Source of the DNA: CAVVFX01 sp963747535
GTDB taxonomy: Bacteria > Acidobacteriota > Terriglobia > Bryobacterales > Bryobacteraceae
Length of the DNA stretch: 64,000 bases
Assembly: GCA_963747535.1 (NCBI GenBank)
Contig: CAVVFX010000003.1
Span: 434,001 to 498,000, forward strand
Reading direction: 5' to 3'
Each line of letters opens with the position of its first letter. Position 1 is the first letter of the stretch. Position numbers and translations under genes: made by a program. A model generated the notes under the pieces. It had not been told where the DNA came from, searched no databases, and was given only the letters and a program-made list of their open reading frames with translations. This document shows, in pieces, positions 63,319 through 64,000 of the stretch.

Positions 63319-64000
63319 TTACCGGCTCTCCTTGACAAGGGGTGGAGGCAGTTGACTGTTCAGCACCGGGTCCACCAGGCGCGCGGTGCCGTGCTCCTGC
63401 CCTTCGAAGTAAATGTCCACTTCGTTCAGATCGAGCGGATCGAAGCGCACCTCAATGCGTTTGCCGGCCAGGTGCGGCGGCGCTTCAAAGAAGCGGTTAT
63501 GCAACAGGAAGGTGCAATCGCGTCGCACCAGACGATCCAGACGATGAAAGAACAGACGGCGCAGATCGGTCCAGGGAGGTAGTTGGCGGACTTGTTCGAT
63601 ATCGCGCTGCCAGCGCAGCAGCGGGGTCGATTGTAAGGTGCTGTGTTCGCGGCAATGGTAGACGGTGTCGATCCAATGCCACAGACGTTCGTTCAACTGT
63701 TCCAGTGTCAGCGTCTGTTTCGGATCGAGGCCCGCCAGAAACTGTTCGCGAACCGAGCGAAAGAAGCGCTCGATCTTGCCGCGCCCTTCGGGCTGATAGG
63801 GAGGCGTATGAACAATCAGCGTGCCGAGCGATGCCGCGATGCGCGCCAGTTGGATCGAGCGATAAATCTTGCCGTTGTCCATGTACAGGCGGACCGGCAC
63901 GCCGCGCGAGGCGATGGCTTGGCGCAGACAATCGAGAAAGGCGTCGAGGCCCTGGTTGGGGTAGAACTGGGCGTGCGGGATCAGGCGGCTGGCATCGTCG
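63319..64000 (-). CDS. DDE integrase-type transposase, incomplete at window edge
   Basis: At least 226 residues of the C-terminal part. The visible part begins DDASRLIPHAQF (first catalytic Asp), then LYMDNGKIYRS (second Asp), and E in PEGRGKIERFF at about 35 residues distance, the rve-fold DDE triad. A C-terminal Mu-type beta-barrel (RFFEAPPHLAGKRIEVRFDP) follows. The N terminus lies beyond 64000. It moves DNA with the ATPases. Confidence 0.9.
   Translation of the reverse strand, partial: DDASRLIPHAQFYPNQGLDAFLDCLRQAIASRGVPVRLYMDNGKIYRSIQLARIAASLGTLIVHTPPYQPEGRGKIERFFRSVREQFLAGLDPKQTLTLEQLNERLWHWIDTVYHCREHSTLQSTPLLRWQRDIEQVRQLPPWTDLRRLFFHRLDRLVRRDCTFLLHNRFFEAPPHLAGKRIEVRFDPLDLNEVDIYFEGQEHGTARLVDPVLNSQLPPPLVKESR

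Larger units (their letters stand above)
61509..64000 (-). mobile_element. Three-gene DDE-transposon module, cut by the window edge
   Basis: A DDE integrase-like transposase, a TniB/ExeA-like ATPase and a RecA/RepA-like ATPase lie head to tail with overlaps of 4 bases or gaps of 2 bases. The organisation recalls Tn7/Tn5053/Mu-type systems, where an ATPase chooses targets. I could not identify terminal inverted repeats, and the other end lies outside the window. Confidence 0.65.

Overview
The window is GC-rich bacterial chromosome that most resembles a soil acidobacterium of the Bryobacterales/Solibacter type. That placement is an inference. It rests on a (broken) PadR regulator plus large orphan FtsX/MacB-like permease pair, PEP-CTERM proteins, many small secreted lipoproteins and metallopeptidases, a DUF1684 protein and abundant dispersed intergenic repeats. 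There is no rRNA gene to confirm it. Four tRNA genes are present: Val-GAC, Val-TAC, Pro-GGG and Arg-TCT.

Positions 1-30,235 are ordinary backbone with short operons. They carry a HAD phosphatase, a 7Fe ferredoxin, a KDG-kinase-like PfkB kinase, a secreted protein built of three RidA-like units, an OmpA lipoprotein, a patatin, an RND adaptor coupled to an M1 aminopeptidase, the decayed PadR/permease locus, a NarL-type regulator, an alkyltransferase-like protein, a phytoene-desaturase-like oxidoreductase, an MBL hydrolase, an M20 peptidase downstream of an acyl-CoA carboxylase beta subunit, an ECF sigma/anti-sigma pair, DinB, a large secreted esterase, DUF1684-Maf, and an overlapping lipoprotein/M49-like/secreted-protein operon.

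Positions 30,467-32,811 hold a complete IS66-family insertion sequence. It has 16-bp inverted ends, an 8-bp target duplication and an unrelated passenger gene. Positions 33,038-44,398 return to backbone: RpsA with six S1 domains, an NtrB/NtrC-like two-component pair, a PpiD-like isomerase, DedA, a YihY-like protein, a Gly/Tyr-rich secreted protein, UppS with a winged-helix regulator and membrane partner, and a DUF421 protein.

Positions 44,547-57,576 form an accessory island between the inward-facing 3' ends of tRNA-Pro and tRNA-Arg. It begins with a frameshifted tyrosine recombinase and continues with small HTH, HNH-like and excisionase-like genes. From about 48.2 to 55.8 kb there is an array of long GC-rich direct repeats (about 75-225 bp, at least seven copies, all in one orientation). 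They alternate with single unrelated genes: PEP-CTERM proteins, a frameshifted NYN-domain gene, a membrane protein and a short-chain dehydrogenase. This is the most unusual part of the window. The island ends with broken primase/Toprim-like genes and a proline-rich ORF that runs into tRNA-Arg.

Positions 57,654-61,000 are backbone again (Era GTPase, BON protein, SMP-30-like lactonase). The right edge, 61.4-64 kb, holds a transposition module: a DDE integrase-type transposase cut by the window end, a TniB/ExeA-like ATPase and a RecA/RepA-like ATPase. Two families of short structured repeats (a two-hairpin REP-like element and a CACGGATGAACACGGAT-type element) are scattered between, and sometimes inside, backbone genes.
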